This document shows, one piece after another, positions 51,342-62,999 of a DNA stretch of 64,000 nucleotides (its first letter is position 1; each line of letters starts with the position of its first letter). The notes beneath the pieces are model-generated. The model did no database searches. It saw only the letters and a program-made list of their open reading frames with translations, and was not told where the DNA came from. Origin of the DNA: Diphasiastrum complanatum (Eukaryota; Streptophyta; Lycopodiopsida; Lycopodiales; Lycopodiaceae); the NCBI GenBank assembly GCA_029204225.1, contig CM055108.1:1993668-2057667 (forward strand), written 5' to 3'. Position numbers and translations under genes: made by a program.

Positions 51342-52565
51342 ATGTCTTCAATGGGTTCATCTTTGTTGGAACCAAGTGAAATATTGACCACTTCAAATTA
51401 TTCAATTTGGAAAATGAGGATGGAGTCCATCTTGATCCTTCAAGACGTGATGGACATAGTTTTTGGCCTTGAAGAAGAACCACAAGTTCTTCAAGAGGTT
51501 CAAAAATACAAAAAGAGAGCTAGGATGGCTCTCCACTACATTAAGATGAATGTCTCTAATGAGATATTGAGGGAGATAGGTACTTGTACAACAACCAAAG
51601 AAGCTTGGGATTGTCTCAAGACTATCTATGAGGCTAAGAATACCTCTAGGCTTCTCACTCTTAGGAATCAAACCTTTCAAAGTAGCCAAAAGAGTGATGA
51701 GAGTGCATCTAGTTATGTTTTGAGAGTAAAAGATATTCATAGAGAACTTGCTTGTATTGGTGATTCCATCAATCAAAATGAGCTAGTTCAAGTCATTCTC
51801 AATGGCTTGAGAAGTGAATTTGATATTCTTGTCCAATCCTATGCCATTAAGGAGGAGCTACCAAGTTTGGAGGCTCTCCAAAGTGTGATAATTTTGGAAG
51901 AATCAAGACAAGAGTACAAGCTCTTGAGGATGGACAAGCTTTCTCTCACTCATAATGATGGCAAATCTCTCTTTGCCAAGGATAAGCACAAAGGGAGGAG
52001 CAAGACCCAACATCAACAATCCTCAAGCAATGACAAAGTCAAATCCAAAGACAAAGATGAGGAGGAAGATGATTCCTCTAATGCTTCATCATCCAAGCTC
52101 AAGAAGAAGAAGATCAAGTGCTTTTATTGTGGCAAGAAAGGTCATTATGCCACCAATTGCTTCAAGAAGAAGAATCAACTCAAGCAAGCCAACATTACCA
52201 ATGATAAGGAAGACACTATTGCAAGTGATGGAGAGGGATCTCATATGGTCTCTAGTTTCTCATCTACTCCTTTCAAGAAGGACGGCCTATGGTATATTGA
52301 TAGTGGAGCCTCTTCACATATGTGTAGCTCCAAGAACTCTTTCTCTTCTATTGCACCTTATGATGGAGTCAAGAAATCAATATACACTGCAAATGATTTT
52401 GAATGTCCTATTGAAGGCATAGGGAACATTCCCTTGAAGCTTGCATCCTCTAAAGTTCTTTCTCTCTCTAAAGTTCTTTATGTACCTAAGCTTACCAAGA
52501 ATCTTATAAGTGTTGGCCAATTGCTTGATAATGGCCTTGATGTAAAATTCAATGTTGATACTTGA
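51342..52565 (+). CDS. Gag-protease of the young copia element
   Basis: A frame of about 407 codons starting MSSMGSSLLEPSEILTTS. It contains the copia gag landmarks NYSIWKMRMESI, KEAWDCLKTIYE and ELVQVILNGL, a lysine/serine-rich stretch, the knuckle CFYCGKKGHYATNC (near residue 265) and the protease site WYIDSGASSHMCS (near residue 320). It stops at TGA 52563 within the region after the protease, where relatives continue, so this is probably a nonsense mutation of a longer polyprotein. Confidence 0.9.
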   Translation: MSSMGSSLLEPSEILTTSNYSIWKMRMESILILQDVMDIVFGLEEEPQVLQEVQKYKKRARMALHYIKMNVSNEILREIGTCTTTKEAWDCLKTIYEAKNTSRLLTLRNQTFQSSQKSDESASSYVLRVKDIHRELACIGDSINQNELVQVILNGLRSEFDILVQSYAIKEELPSLEALQSVIILEESRQEYKLLRMDKLSLTHNDGKSLFAKDKHKGRSKTQHQQSSSNDKVKSKDKDEEEDDSSNASSSKLKKKKIKCFYCGKKGHYATNCFKKKNQLKQANITNDKEDTIASDGEGSHMVSSFSSTPFKKDGLWYIDSGASSHMCSSKNSFSSIAPYDGVKKSIYTANDFECPIEGIGNIPLKLASSKVLSLSKVLYVPKLTKNLISVGQLLDNGLDVKFNVDT

Positions 52566-55328
52566 ACTATCAAAAAGAATGATGAGATACTTGCATTAGG
52601 ATCTAGACTTGGTGGCATCTATAAACTAGATCCAAATGAGTATGTGAATGCTTGTAATGTTGCTCTTGTGAACAAGCTCTCTATGGAGGAACTATGGCAT
52701 AGTAGGTTGGGACATCCCAACTACAAATCCATGCTCTCTATGATCAAAGAAGCCAAAGCTATTGGCTTGCCAAAGTCACTCTCCAAGAAGATCAAACCTT
52801 GTGAGGCTTGTGCTATTGCTAAATCTCACAAAAAGCCATTTACAAGATCTTCTATAAAAAGCAAGCATCTTTTGGAGTTAATCCACTCGGATGTGCATTT
52901 CTATCAACTACAAGCAAGGGAGGAGCCACTTGTTTTGTTACTTTCATTGATGATTACACAAGATTCACTTGGATATATCTTCTTGCTTCTAAATCTATGG
53001 TGTTTGATCATTTCCTTATTTTCAAAGCTTATGTAGAGAAGCAATTCCCATTCAAAATTAAAGCTCTTAGAAGTGATGGAGGTGGTGCATATATATATAT
53101 CTCCAATAAATTTCAAGATTTTTATGAGCTTGAAGGCATTAAAAGAGAGTTTTCTTGTGTCTACTCTCCATCTCAAAATGGAGTGGCCGAGAGAAAGAAT
53201 AGATCTCTATGTGAATGTGCAAAATCTATGAGAATTGAGACATCTTTGCCCAAAGATTTTTGGGGAGAAGCCATTAATTGTGCAAATTATCTTTGCAATA
53301 GGATCCCACATATAGCTCTTGGAGGAAAGTCACCATATGAAATCTTATTTTTGAAGAAGCCTAAGGTTGATCACCTTAGAGTTTTTGGATGCTTATGCTT
53401 TGTCCATATTCCCTTGAAAACAAGGAAGAAGGAAGATCCTAGTGCATGCAAAGGGATCATGGTTGGATACTCATCCATCAAGAAGGCCTATAGAGTTTTT
53501 ATACTCTTTACTTCTCAAGTTATTGAAAGTAGAGATGTTGTCTTTCATGAAGATCAACACTCATCTTTTGAAGAGGCCGAGATCAAGAAATCCATGGATG
53601 CATCATCAATTATTGATTTTGAAGACAATCATGACGTGATTGGGTCGAGATTTGAAGAAGACTCTCCTCGGATTTTCTCACCAAGAAGATCCATGAGAGA
53701 TAGATCCGAGCCTAAGAGGCTCTCATATGTTGACAAAGGCAAACAAGTGGATCTTGATTCCACTAATTATGTTTTTTATGTCTCTCATGAAGAGCCAAAG
53801 AATTTACAAGAGACACTCAATACCAAGGAGTGGTATGATGCCATGAAGCAAGAGTATGATGCATTGATCACCAACAATACCTGGGAGCTTGTAGATCCTC
53901 CATCCAACAAGCATGTGATTGGTTGCAAGTGGGTATTTCGGATCAAGTTCAATCATGATGACACCATCAACAAGCATAAAGCAAGATTATGTGCCAAAGG
54001 ATTTGCTCAAATCCATGGTCTTGATTATGAGGAGACCTTTGCACCCATTCCAAAGATGGTGATAATAAGAATTCTTATTTCTCTTGTTTATTTTTTCAAG
54101 TGGAAGGTGTTCCAATTATATCTATCCAATGCTTTTCTAAATGGTTATCTTGAGGAGGAGATCTATATGGAACAACCTCAAGGATTCATCAAGGATGAGT
54201 CCAAAGTGTGTTTGCAAAAGTCTTTATGGACTCAAGCAAGCACCAAGATCATGGTATTCAAGACTTAATTCTTTTCTTATCTCACTAGGATTTACTCTTA
54301 GTGACTATGATCCTTCCATGTATTTAAAGTTTGTTGATAGCAATATTGTCATTCTTCTAATTTATGTTGATGACATTATTCTTTGTGGAAGTTGTATCAA
54401 GCTAGTTGATGAAACCAAGCTAGCACTTGGATGTGAGTTTAAAATGCAAGATCTAGGAGAGATGCATTACATCCTAGGCTTAGAAATTGATTTTTATGAA
54501 AATAATGTCTTTATATGCCAATTTAGATATGCTCACTCTATGTTGAAAAAATTTCATATGGAAAATTCTAAGAGCATAGATACTCCAATGGAGCAAATTG
54601 TAAAAGATCCTAATAAAGGTGATGAAAGATCCTTTGAGGACATCACACTTTTTAGGAGTCTTGTAGGCTCCTTGATTTGGCTTACCATTACTAGGTCCGA
54701 TCTGAGTTTTTGTGTGTACAAATTGAGTCAATTTATGCAAGATCCTAAGATCCACCATTGGAAGATGGCCAAGAGGATTCAAAGATATGTATCTTCATCT
54801 TGTGATTATGGTCTACTCTATAAAAGTGAAGATCTATCCATTATTGGCTACTCGGATTCAGACTTTGCAAGTGACAAGATGGATCGAAAGTCTATTAGTG
54901 CATACACTATCTTTTTTGGAGGCAATCTAATATCTTGGCTTTCCAAAAAGCAAGATACTATATCTCTCTCTTCATGTGAGGCCGAGTACAAAACACTCAC
55001 TACAACTACCAAAGAAGTGCTTTGGATCAAGAGGTTATTAATGGAGCTAAAGTGCATCAAGGAGGATGATCTACCAATGATCAAGTGTGATAACATCTCG
55101 GCCCAAGCTCTTGCCAATAATCCCATATTTCATGCAAGAAGCAAGCACATAGAAGTGGCACACCATTTTGTGAGAGAAAAGCTTATTGGAGGAGAAATCT
55201 ATTTGGAACATGTCAACTCGTCCTCTTGTATTGCCGATCTACTCACCAAGCCTTTGAGCAAAAGTGCTTTCATCAAGCATAGATCTAATCTTGGAGTTAC
55301 ATCAAGATCAATGCTCAAATCTTTATAG
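52566..55328 (+). pseudogene. Integrase, RT and RNase H of the young copia element
   Basis: In frame with gag until about 52900 (ELWHSRLGHPNYKS, CEACAIAKSHKKPF, LIHSDV). One frame shift follows near 52900, then integrase continues (LRSDGGGAYI, NGVAERKNRSL) with its C-terminus (LRVFGCLCFVHIPLK) and the RT start (GCKWVFRIKFNHDD, LSNAFLNGYLEEEIYM). A second shift near 54200 returns to the first frame: SLYGLKQAPRSWYSRL, LLIYVDDIILCGS, RNase H (GYSDSDFASD, SSCEAEY, ADLLTKPLSK) and a stop at 55328. The acidic residues of integrase and the YVDD box are present; only the two shifts and the upstream stop break it. Confidence 0.92.
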
Positions 55329-55346
55329 ATAATCTTTTAGGAAGAG

Positions 55347-56083
55347 TGTGAAGAATTGAAAAAGATTATCTATGTTAGACATAGGGGTCTTATGTTTTAT
55401 ACATCAAGCATCTAGGTGTAGGATATTGATAGGAATAAATTTGGCATAGATGACAAATTATGCATTTTCACTTGTAATGCCACTATTGAGCCAAAATAGA
55501 GTAAGAGGCTAAACACGTGCCAATTAGAGTGTAGACAAGTGTAAAGCTTTTGTTTGATGAATTCCAAGAGGTCCAATAGGATTTAGAGGTGGAACCTTGT
55601 GAGGTCCAATAGGAAATTGAGGTGTGCTTGAATATAGTCCAATAGAATTAAGAGGTGCATGGATCAATGGTCCAATAGGATCAAGAGGTGACAAAGTATG
55701 GTCCAATCATAGTTAAGCATAGTGGTAGCTCGTGGATCTACTAGTATCATTGTACTCCTCATTTTGGATCTAATTGATTTGGTGATTTCATGGATTTTGT
55801 GAGTTATTGAGTTTCTAGCTTTCTCTCTCTACCCGAGAGCACATGATGGTTTTTCTCTCTCTATCCGAGGAGAGCAGCTTGTTTTTACTTAGATTATTTT
55901 TTGAATACTTTCCACACGTGTGAGTGAGAGTTGGAAGTGATTGAATGCATGTAGTAGTGTGTTTTTGCCATAGAATCAAAGATAGATCTTGAATCTCAAT
56001 CTAGTCTTGATCTTGATGCATCTACACACCTTAGGAGATCACAAGTACATGTAGTGGACAATCCACACGTGTGAAATTCAACA
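55347..56083 (+). repeat. 3' LTR of the young copia element
   Basis: Same length as the 5' LTR and almost identical, with CACACGTGTG at 55913-55922 and 56064-56073. Followed directly by the target duplication GTGAT. Confidence 0.93.
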
Positions 56084-56088
56084 GTGAT

Positions 56089-56894
56089 ATCAGATTATGT
56101 CAAAACAAGTATGTGGACAAGATTTTGGAGAGATTTCACATGACAGAGTGCAAACCTTCCATCACCCCTTGCGAAGCTGGTAAGAAATTATTTTGTATTG
56201 ATGATAGTGCACGTTGACGCTACTTTATTTTGTCAACTAGTTGGGAGTTTGATATATCTTACGACTACACGTCTTGATATCTGCTATGTTGTAAGTTTGA
56301 TTAACCAATTCATGTCATCACCCACTATGGACCATTGGAAAGCTACAAAAAAAAATTTGAGGTATGTGAAAGGTACACCTAACCTTGGCCTAATCTACAA
56401 AAGACAAAGTGTTTTATCTAAGTTGCAAGGTTATGTTGACGTTGATTGGGACAGGAAGTATAAATGATAGAAAGTCAACAACAAGTTATGCCTTCAATTT
56501 TGATAGCGATTATTTTTCATGGTCTAGAAAGAAGCAAAATACTGTTTCTCTTTTTTCTACAGAAGCCGAATATAAAGCGTTAAATTCTGCTATCCAGGAA
56601 GGTGTTTGGCTACGTAAGTTCTTATGTGAGATTGGCATGAAGCAGGTAAATCCTACTGTTATTTTCTGTAACAATCAAAGTGGAATACAATTGGCTAAGA
56701 ATTCTGTTTTTCACGCAAGAACAAAACATATTGAAATAAAATATCACTTTGTGCGTGAGAAGCTACAATTTGAAGATATAAGTATTGTACACTGTTCTAC
56801 GTTGTTACAAATTGCTGATATATTTACGAAAGCTTTAAGTAAAGAAAAGTTTGAGACTTTTAGAGCCAAACTTGGCTTAGATCTGGTTATGTAA
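56089..56894 (+). pseudogene. Copia RT end and RNase H (host element, right part)
   Basis: It resumes the host RT with KILERFHMTECKPSITP. LVGSLIYLTTTRLDICYVV and WKATKKNLRYVKGTPNLGL follow, then after a frame change near 56455 RNase H (SWSRKKQNTVSLFSTEAEY, FHARTKHIEIKYHFVREK, ADIFTKALSKEKFE), with a stop at 56892-56894. A purine-rich GAGGGAAAGAG precedes the right terminal repeat. Confidence 0.88.
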
Positions 56895-57092
56895 AAAGCT
56901 TTTACTTATAATATTATCACAAAGGTATATTCCATGAATAGAGTAAACTCTAATATAAAAAAAGACGTTAATCATTGAGGGAAAGAGTTAAAATAGCAAT
57001 GATCGACTTATACAGTGTTTTCTTATTTCGACGGCACTATGTGTACTTAGCTCTAGAATTATCGAACCGTCTTTCTTTTAAGAGCCCTTTGA

Positions 57093-58318
57093 GTGCTTTT
57101 AAAAAAAATTTATCTTTGTACTTGCAATTTAGTTGAATATATAGTTTGTGGTGAGCTATTCTGTTGTCTTGTCTTGTTGCACTTGACGTTGTGCTGAGGT
57201 GATTGATCCGCTCAGGTGTTTTAACTGTGTTTCTTAACTCTAATATCAATCGAAACATCTTGGTATGACCTAAATACCATTTTGCTAAAATTTCATGCTG
57301 CCTATGCAAAAATATACTTAAAGAAACAATTCATTGCATTAGCCTTGACCAAATTATGCACCTACATACCTCAACTTTTCTACCATTATATAAAGACACA
57401 AGATGGAGACATCCTTTTATTTGGATATCATTTATTATGAAGCTTGTTCTCACCTAGTAGTAATGGTAATATAATATATATTCATGATACCCATTAATGT
57501 TTCATCAACCTGTTTGGCAGTAAATATCAACAAAAGTCGCAAATTTGAAAAACATCAAAACAAAATCATACAACAGAAATTTTAAGTTCTACATGCACAA
57601 GTAGATTAGTCAACGTTGATCAATGTTAAAGTCAGGGATTTATTTCTTTCAATAATATTTCTGATCATGTGTGACCTTTGAAAGAAATTGAGTAGATAGC
57701 TTAATATTGCATTTTTATTTTCATTTTTTGGACCTCTATCATGCAGCAACACATCTACTCTGTTGCAGATACATATAAGTCTTAAGATGAACACTTCAAG
57801 TTCGTGTTTCATGGTGAGTATTTGCTGACAAGAAACAGTGAAGCTCACTGAAAAGCAGCAAGCACGGCTAGTTTTGCACTACTTTTGCCCAAGATTAGGC
57901 TAGGCCCATTACTTATCTAAGTCTGGTTTTGCAATGCACATAACTAGATTCACGTTCCATGTTTTCACATAAGAAAGTCATCACATCTGAAAACAGTCAT
58001 CTAATGGCAAAAGATTGTAATTCTACGTGTATCCTGCATTCAAAATCTTTTTTCTGATCAGAAGGAATTTGTGACATCTTCAAGCATATACATATATTCC
58101 GAGTGATGTCTTCTTGACTCCTCTCATTTATACCATTTTTTTCTTTAAACTACACATTGAACTGCAGTTCGGAGGTACCAATGAACGCCCATTTGCAGGA
58201 TATAATGGTAACAGCACCCATGTGTAATAGCAGCCCACTACTGCATGCTTTGGGTTATGTATAGACTGTATTTTAAATTCCTCCAGAAAGGCACTAATGA
58301 AGAGGGGATTTGAACCGG
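57093..58318. other. Intergenic, 3' flank of the GH17-X8 gene
   Basis: No gene is recognised. The right end should include the 3' UTR and polyadenylation region of the minus-strand GH17-X8 gene. Confidence 0.4.
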
Positions 58319-60324
58319 TTAAAGGGCTATGAGTGCTGGACCCAGCCAGAATTTGACATTTAAAAGAAAAACTAGTGTAACTGTAAATCCAAAACTTTCT
58401 GGCGAAAGCTTTACTGCATTGCTGAAGGTCCCATTACCATTATCGAAACTCCCCACGGGAGAACTTCCAATGGGATAAGTTCCATTTGGGTTGCTTCCAT
58501 TTGGATTGCTGCCAGGTGGGCTGGATGTTATGTTTCCACTGCAGGCATACAGAACATTTTGTAAGAACCAGGGACAAGTAATTGAAGTGCAGAACTAGTC
58601 CGTGAAGGGTTAGACAGACCAAGTCAGCTGTTTGCAGCATAGCTCTAGCTAGAATAACCATTCCTTATGAAAACGTACTGTTAAAGGTGTACCGACAAAT
58701 GATGATGACAAAAGGCCTGTACAATATATGTTCTTGACTGCACAGAAGAAAACTCCTACCTTGTGGTGTAAGCGCAACCAGGAGTGCCTGCAATCAAAGA
58801 GTGGCCAGATAGAATGAAGCCAGACATAGTTAGAGATGAGTACGATTTAAATATTTAACTACAGAAGCTTTGCATAGCAGAGCATCAGGAACAATTGAGT
58901 GTACTGCTAATTGAAGTAATAGAACGCACTTGGATCAGTGGTGACGATCATTGCAGTTCCTGAAAAGTCACACGATAAACTCGCACGTCCAGTCTTCTGA
59001 TAGTAGACGTTGAACGCATAGGAACAATGAGATACATAACTATTCGGAAGAAAGCAGATTCCGTTTGACTGGATGGGGGTGCAATCTACAATGGGCTGCC
59101 CACAAACCCAGTTCAAAGCCGTGGAGAGCTGAGAGTCGGGCAACCCAGGCTTCGCAACACACCAGGTTTGGTTGGTGGCGAGTGATTGATTGATAAAACC
59201 CACATCAAACAGCTGCTGCCTAGCTGCTTTGATTGAATCCAAAGCTCCTAGTCGCCGCTTGGAAATAAGTTCAAGCTTCTGATCCTCACACAAAAGCTCA
59301 TATATGTAGGTTTTGGTCGCACCTCCTGATAATCCAGATATTCCTGCATTGCTTGGAATACTCACAGTAATGGGAAGCTGGGCAAAATCCAAGGCTGTCA
59401 ATGCCTGCAAGGCAGAATATACCACAGTTTCAACCAGATTCTGATGTACGAGGTTGAGATTTGCATCTCGCATGCCACGGTTACTGCCAAGGAAGGAGCT
59501 ATCCTTAGCGACAGTGTGCATGGTCTGCTGAAATAAATCCATGGAGTTGATATTGAGAATGAAATAGGAGTCAGCGGACAAGAGGAAATGCAACAGTGGC
59601 TGAATAACAGAGCTGGAATAGCTGTGACGGAAATATGCTCGGGCGGGAGGCAAAGCCAACACTAGCATAGAGCTGGAGATGGAAGTAGACACTTTGATTT
59701 GCTTCTCCAGGTTGGCTTCAACTAGAGCTTTGTGGATATGCCTCATGGATGGGACTAGGAATGGTGCAGCGATAGAGTAGCTCGTGAGCACGTCATCGCC
59801 CACTATGATTCCACTGATATTTGTGTTGGGCAAATAAGGGAGAACGTTTTGCTTCACCCACTGAGCAGCTATGTGGCCGGAAGCTCCTATACTCTGGAGG
59901 AGCGAGTTAGGTATCCCGATGAGTAGCTCAATGTTGAAGCCCGCAAAGGCGTTGAGCATGAGAGGATCAGGATCGTAGAGACTCACTTGGTGCGCTCCCA
60001 TTATCTGCACCATCTCCAGCACTTGATCTGCCTCTTGATAGTCCAACCCATCCGCGGGAATATTCACTCCAACAAGAGTTCCTGATCCATGCAGCTCGGA
60101 TTATAAGGGCGTACGTTCAACCTGATGACATGAACTGTAGCTATTCTATATCTCTATTTCTAGCTATAAACAAGCTTTTATGGTTTCGGTGTAAATTCAG
60201 ACAAAGCAATTTAATGGGGTTAAAATTGACAGGAAAAGGAACCTGTGGTGAGCGAGAGGAAGCAGATGAAGCATGCAAGACTGTAGAAGATGCCGCCAAG
60301 AGCTCCATGCTTTTGTTTCGCCAT
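58319..60324 (-). CDS. GPI-anchored GH17-fold protein with X8 domain, probably non-catalytic
   Basis: Four exons on the minus strand with consistent phase: 60324-60243, 60081-58930, 58787-58760 (28 nt) and 58538-58319, giving about 493 aa. Exon 1 is a signal peptide (MAKQKHGALGG, then a hydrophobic run). Mature sequence begins GTLVGVNIPADG, as in plant beta-1,3-glucanases of family GH17. Residues about 335-420 are an X8/CBM43 domain (WCVAKPG, CGQPIVDCTPIQ, SYAFNVYYQ, SLSCDFSGTA), known to bind beta-1,3-glucan. An Asn-Pro-Asn-Gly-Ser-type linker and a hydrophobic C-terminus (VTLVFLLN, LGPALIAL) suggest a GPI anchor at the plasma membrane or plasmodesmata. The acid/base motif VGNE reads VGDD (residues 123-124) and the nucleophile motif normally ETGWPS reads VSIPSNAG (267-274). 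Both catalytic glutamates thus seem lost, so a binding or regulatory role on callose is more likely than hydrolysis. Confidence 0.88.
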
Positions 60325-62810
60325 AGCTGTGCGCTCGTGCAGGCTCCACGGGTTTTGAGCTATCGAGTTAGCTCATTCCTGTAGCCGCAGCAAAACAGCG
60401 GGAGATGCTGAGATTTGAACAGGTTGATTCCAGAACTTTGTGTTTCCAGTGAGAAAACAAGAATCCAAAGTTTCAAATCGCTAAAATGCCCTTTCGATTC
60501 TGAACGAGGATCCTTCACAGAAAAATCTACACCAGCAGCTGAAAAATCAGAGAGAGTATGTCTTGATCCTTAGCTTTGAACAAAAGACGTGCAGCTCCAG
60601 TTTGCAATGAAGAAAAACAGTAAAATCTACGAAGCTGATGCTCATAATGAAGAATTATAAAAAAAGAGGCAATAGCTGCTTGAAGAAGCAAGAAAAGGCA
60701 AATGCTTCAAGGCCGAGAATGAAGTACAAAGCTGAACGGATTTATCAGGGGTACTGTAAAGCAACCGTTGGGAAAAACCAAGAGGTAGACAGACACGGCT
60801 ACGATCACAAGATGCGAACGGATGCAATCAAGTAAAGTTAGATTAACGATCATAGCTTCAAGCGCAGACTCATGGAATCTGTATAAACTGAAACTGGAAA
60901 ATCTTGCAGTTCCTTCAACGTACCGTTCTTACTTCGCTTTGCTCAGCTTCCTCATGTGCAGCTCTGACTCTTCTGTCATGCTCTCTCAACTCTCAACCTC
61001 AATCGCGCTCCAGCCCCTGCAATGCTATCTCAATCTCAATCCCTCTGGGCTCTTCTGCTGTGATAGAGCTAAGCTACTACAGCACGGAGCCTGCAAGCCT
61101 GCCTTGGCACTCCTGTAGCCATAGACTAGTACACGTTTCAGCTATTGCCACGAAGAATTATCTATAAGCTCTCAGCTGCTCTCTCCCCCACTCTTTCCTT
61201 TCCTCTTTCCTCTTTCTTTTTCTCTTTTTCTCTCTCTCTCTCTCTCTCATCCGCCATAGCTCAGCAGCCTCAGCTTACCGTAGAGCGCTACCTTTCCATC
61301 ACATCATCTTAAACCATCTCCTAAACATGATTAATTAACCTTAATTGGCTGCTTATCATAAGTTGATGGTTAGTTAATCTAGAAATTAGCACAAACCCTA
61401 ATAATTAGTTGCCAAAAACAAAAACCGGAAATGATCAAATAATTATTGGGAAATTGAAACCCTTTATAATACAATAATTTACACGTTGCTTGCCAATGTA
61501 TGTGAGGGTCGCATATTACCAGAAATATTAAGATATATAAGGTTGTTGTTTTCCTTCAAAATAAAAGAGCTTGAAAGTTTTGATTCTTGGGCTTTGGGCT
61601 TTTTGTGGGACCCCCTCACCAATGAGCATCTTGTCCTTGTCTCTCTTATTTTCATGTATGTCATATTCCTCTCCCCCTCCACAGGTTTTAGTCTTGCCTT
61701 GTGAATTTGGACTAGCTGTGAATCTGGATTAACTGTGAATTGGAAATTCGGATCAACTGGTCATTCGGAGTGCTGAATTTGGATGGATCAATTGTGAATC
61801 GTGAATTTGGATCAAGTAGTCACTTGAGGAGTCAACATCTAGAAAACACTTGTTGCTATACCTTCCAATGTCCATGTCATGTAAGTATTCCATGTATATC
61901 TTCTATATTCTTCTTACCTATGAAAATGAAAATGAAGACCATGTGCTTTGTAGAGGAACTAGTTTGATTGAGTTCTTTGCTACATGTCAAACCTTGGGTA
62001 GCTGTTGTGTCATTGATTTGTAAGAGTTGTGTAGGAGACATTTCTAGGAGCCATGTGGTCCATGCTTATAATTCGTTATATATTTATTGTATATTGCATA
62101 TATGTACATTATGTATAGCTAGTAATTTGAGGTTACAAAAAGAACAAGGTGATGAAAGATCGCCAAAACAAATTGAATAAAATTAAAAACTAATTGTCAA
62201 GCTCAAACTACCTCGACGAGACACCTGAACTTGTATTCTTCGTCCTAATGACACCTCAACTTTTAGCAAATCATTTCACAAATCTAAATATGAAGAGATT
62301 GATCTTTTGTCCCTTTCTTTAGACTTTGGACACTTGTTACAATCATGTTACTATAGCGATGTTTATCTTTACCCTTCTAGGTTGTGATACCATTTCCAAT
62401 TGATCTATTTTTATTGATGTTATTGTCTATATAGGGTGCTACACAATACCACATTAATGCGTACTCTTGTAGCACTTATTCTCTTTTATTTAGATTGACT
62501 TGGAATTTTGGCATCTTTTTTTTTTTCTCTCTTGTATGTCCTCACTCTGTGTTGTGGAAAGGTACCCATGAACCTTAATAAGAAGAAAAGTAGCCATTAC
62601 CATTGTTGATTAGTATTCGCTTTTTGGCAAGCTCTCCAGCCAATTATCAACTTGGTTCCAGCAACCCTCATAGGCGGATAAGAATTTCTTTAAGATTTGG
62701 CTTGTATGTTGCTATGGACTGTTGCATAAACTATACATAGTTGGGAACTCCCAATTCCTTCTAACCTTCACATTGATGTTAACCAAATTGTCTTACATGT
62801 GGAGGTTTCC
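60325..62810. other. Upstream region of the GH17-X8 gene, and intergenic
   Basis: The left part should hold the promoter of the minus-strand gene. A CT-rich tract with a short pure CT run lies at about 61190-61249, on the coding strand a GA-rich tract about 0.9 kb upstream of the start codon. The short open frames here have no recognisable domain. Confidence 0.4.
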
Positions 62811-62950
62811 AAAGGATCAAAAAACTTGTAGCCTTTAACACGGTCATCATATCCTAGGAAGATACACTTTAATGCTTTCACATCAAGTTTATCTCTTCAA
62901 CCTTGGGAACATGGCCAAAGGTTTTGCATCCAAAGATCCTCAAGTGGCTC
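62811..62950 (-). pseudogene. Copia integrase C-terminal fragment
   Basis: The minus strand reads GCKTFGHVPKVE, then, with frame changes, DVKALKCIFLGYDDRVKGYK, the SH3-like C-terminal integrase region typical of copia. It is isolated and in opposite orientation to the pol fragment that follows. Confidence 0.7.
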
Positions 62951-62999
62951 ACTTTAAACCTCTTCTTGGTAAATGCTTCTAGTGTTATACATCGTTGAT

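Larger units (their letters stand above)
49851..56083 (+). mobile_element. Young full-length Ty1/copia element, 6.2 kb, TSD GTGAT
   Basis: Both LTRs are 737 bp (49851-50587 and 55347-56083) and differ at about nine positions by my count. GTGAT flanks the element (49846-49850 and 56084-56088). The primer-binding site TGGTATCAGAGCC is at 50588-50600 and a purine run AGGAAGAG precedes the 3' LTR. Gag and pol occupy 51342-55328 in copia order (integrase before RT). One nonsense codon and two frame shifts inactivate pol. It is the most recently inserted element in the window. Confidence 0.95.
47311..57092 (+). mobile_element. Older copia element with a nested young copia element
   Basis: Direct repeats of about 105 bp (47311-47413 and about 56988-57092, starting AGTTAAAATAGCAATGATCGAC) bound a copia pol and are probably its LTR remnants. 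The element lacks gag, because protease begins within about 30 bp of the left repeat. The nested element at 49851-56083 splits the RT; joining 49850 to 56089 restores the order RT to RNase H. Confidence 0.75.

Noticed and set aside
53060-53090. Loss of an integrase catalytic residue in RSDGGGAY (usually GGE)
   Set aside because: The catalytic Asp of this motif is the one before GGG and is present; the catalytic Glu lies in NGVAERKN, also present.
61479-62180. Several short ORFs of 60-75 aa
   Set aside because: No conserved motif, no splice-linked continuation and no retroelement similarity; likely chance frames.
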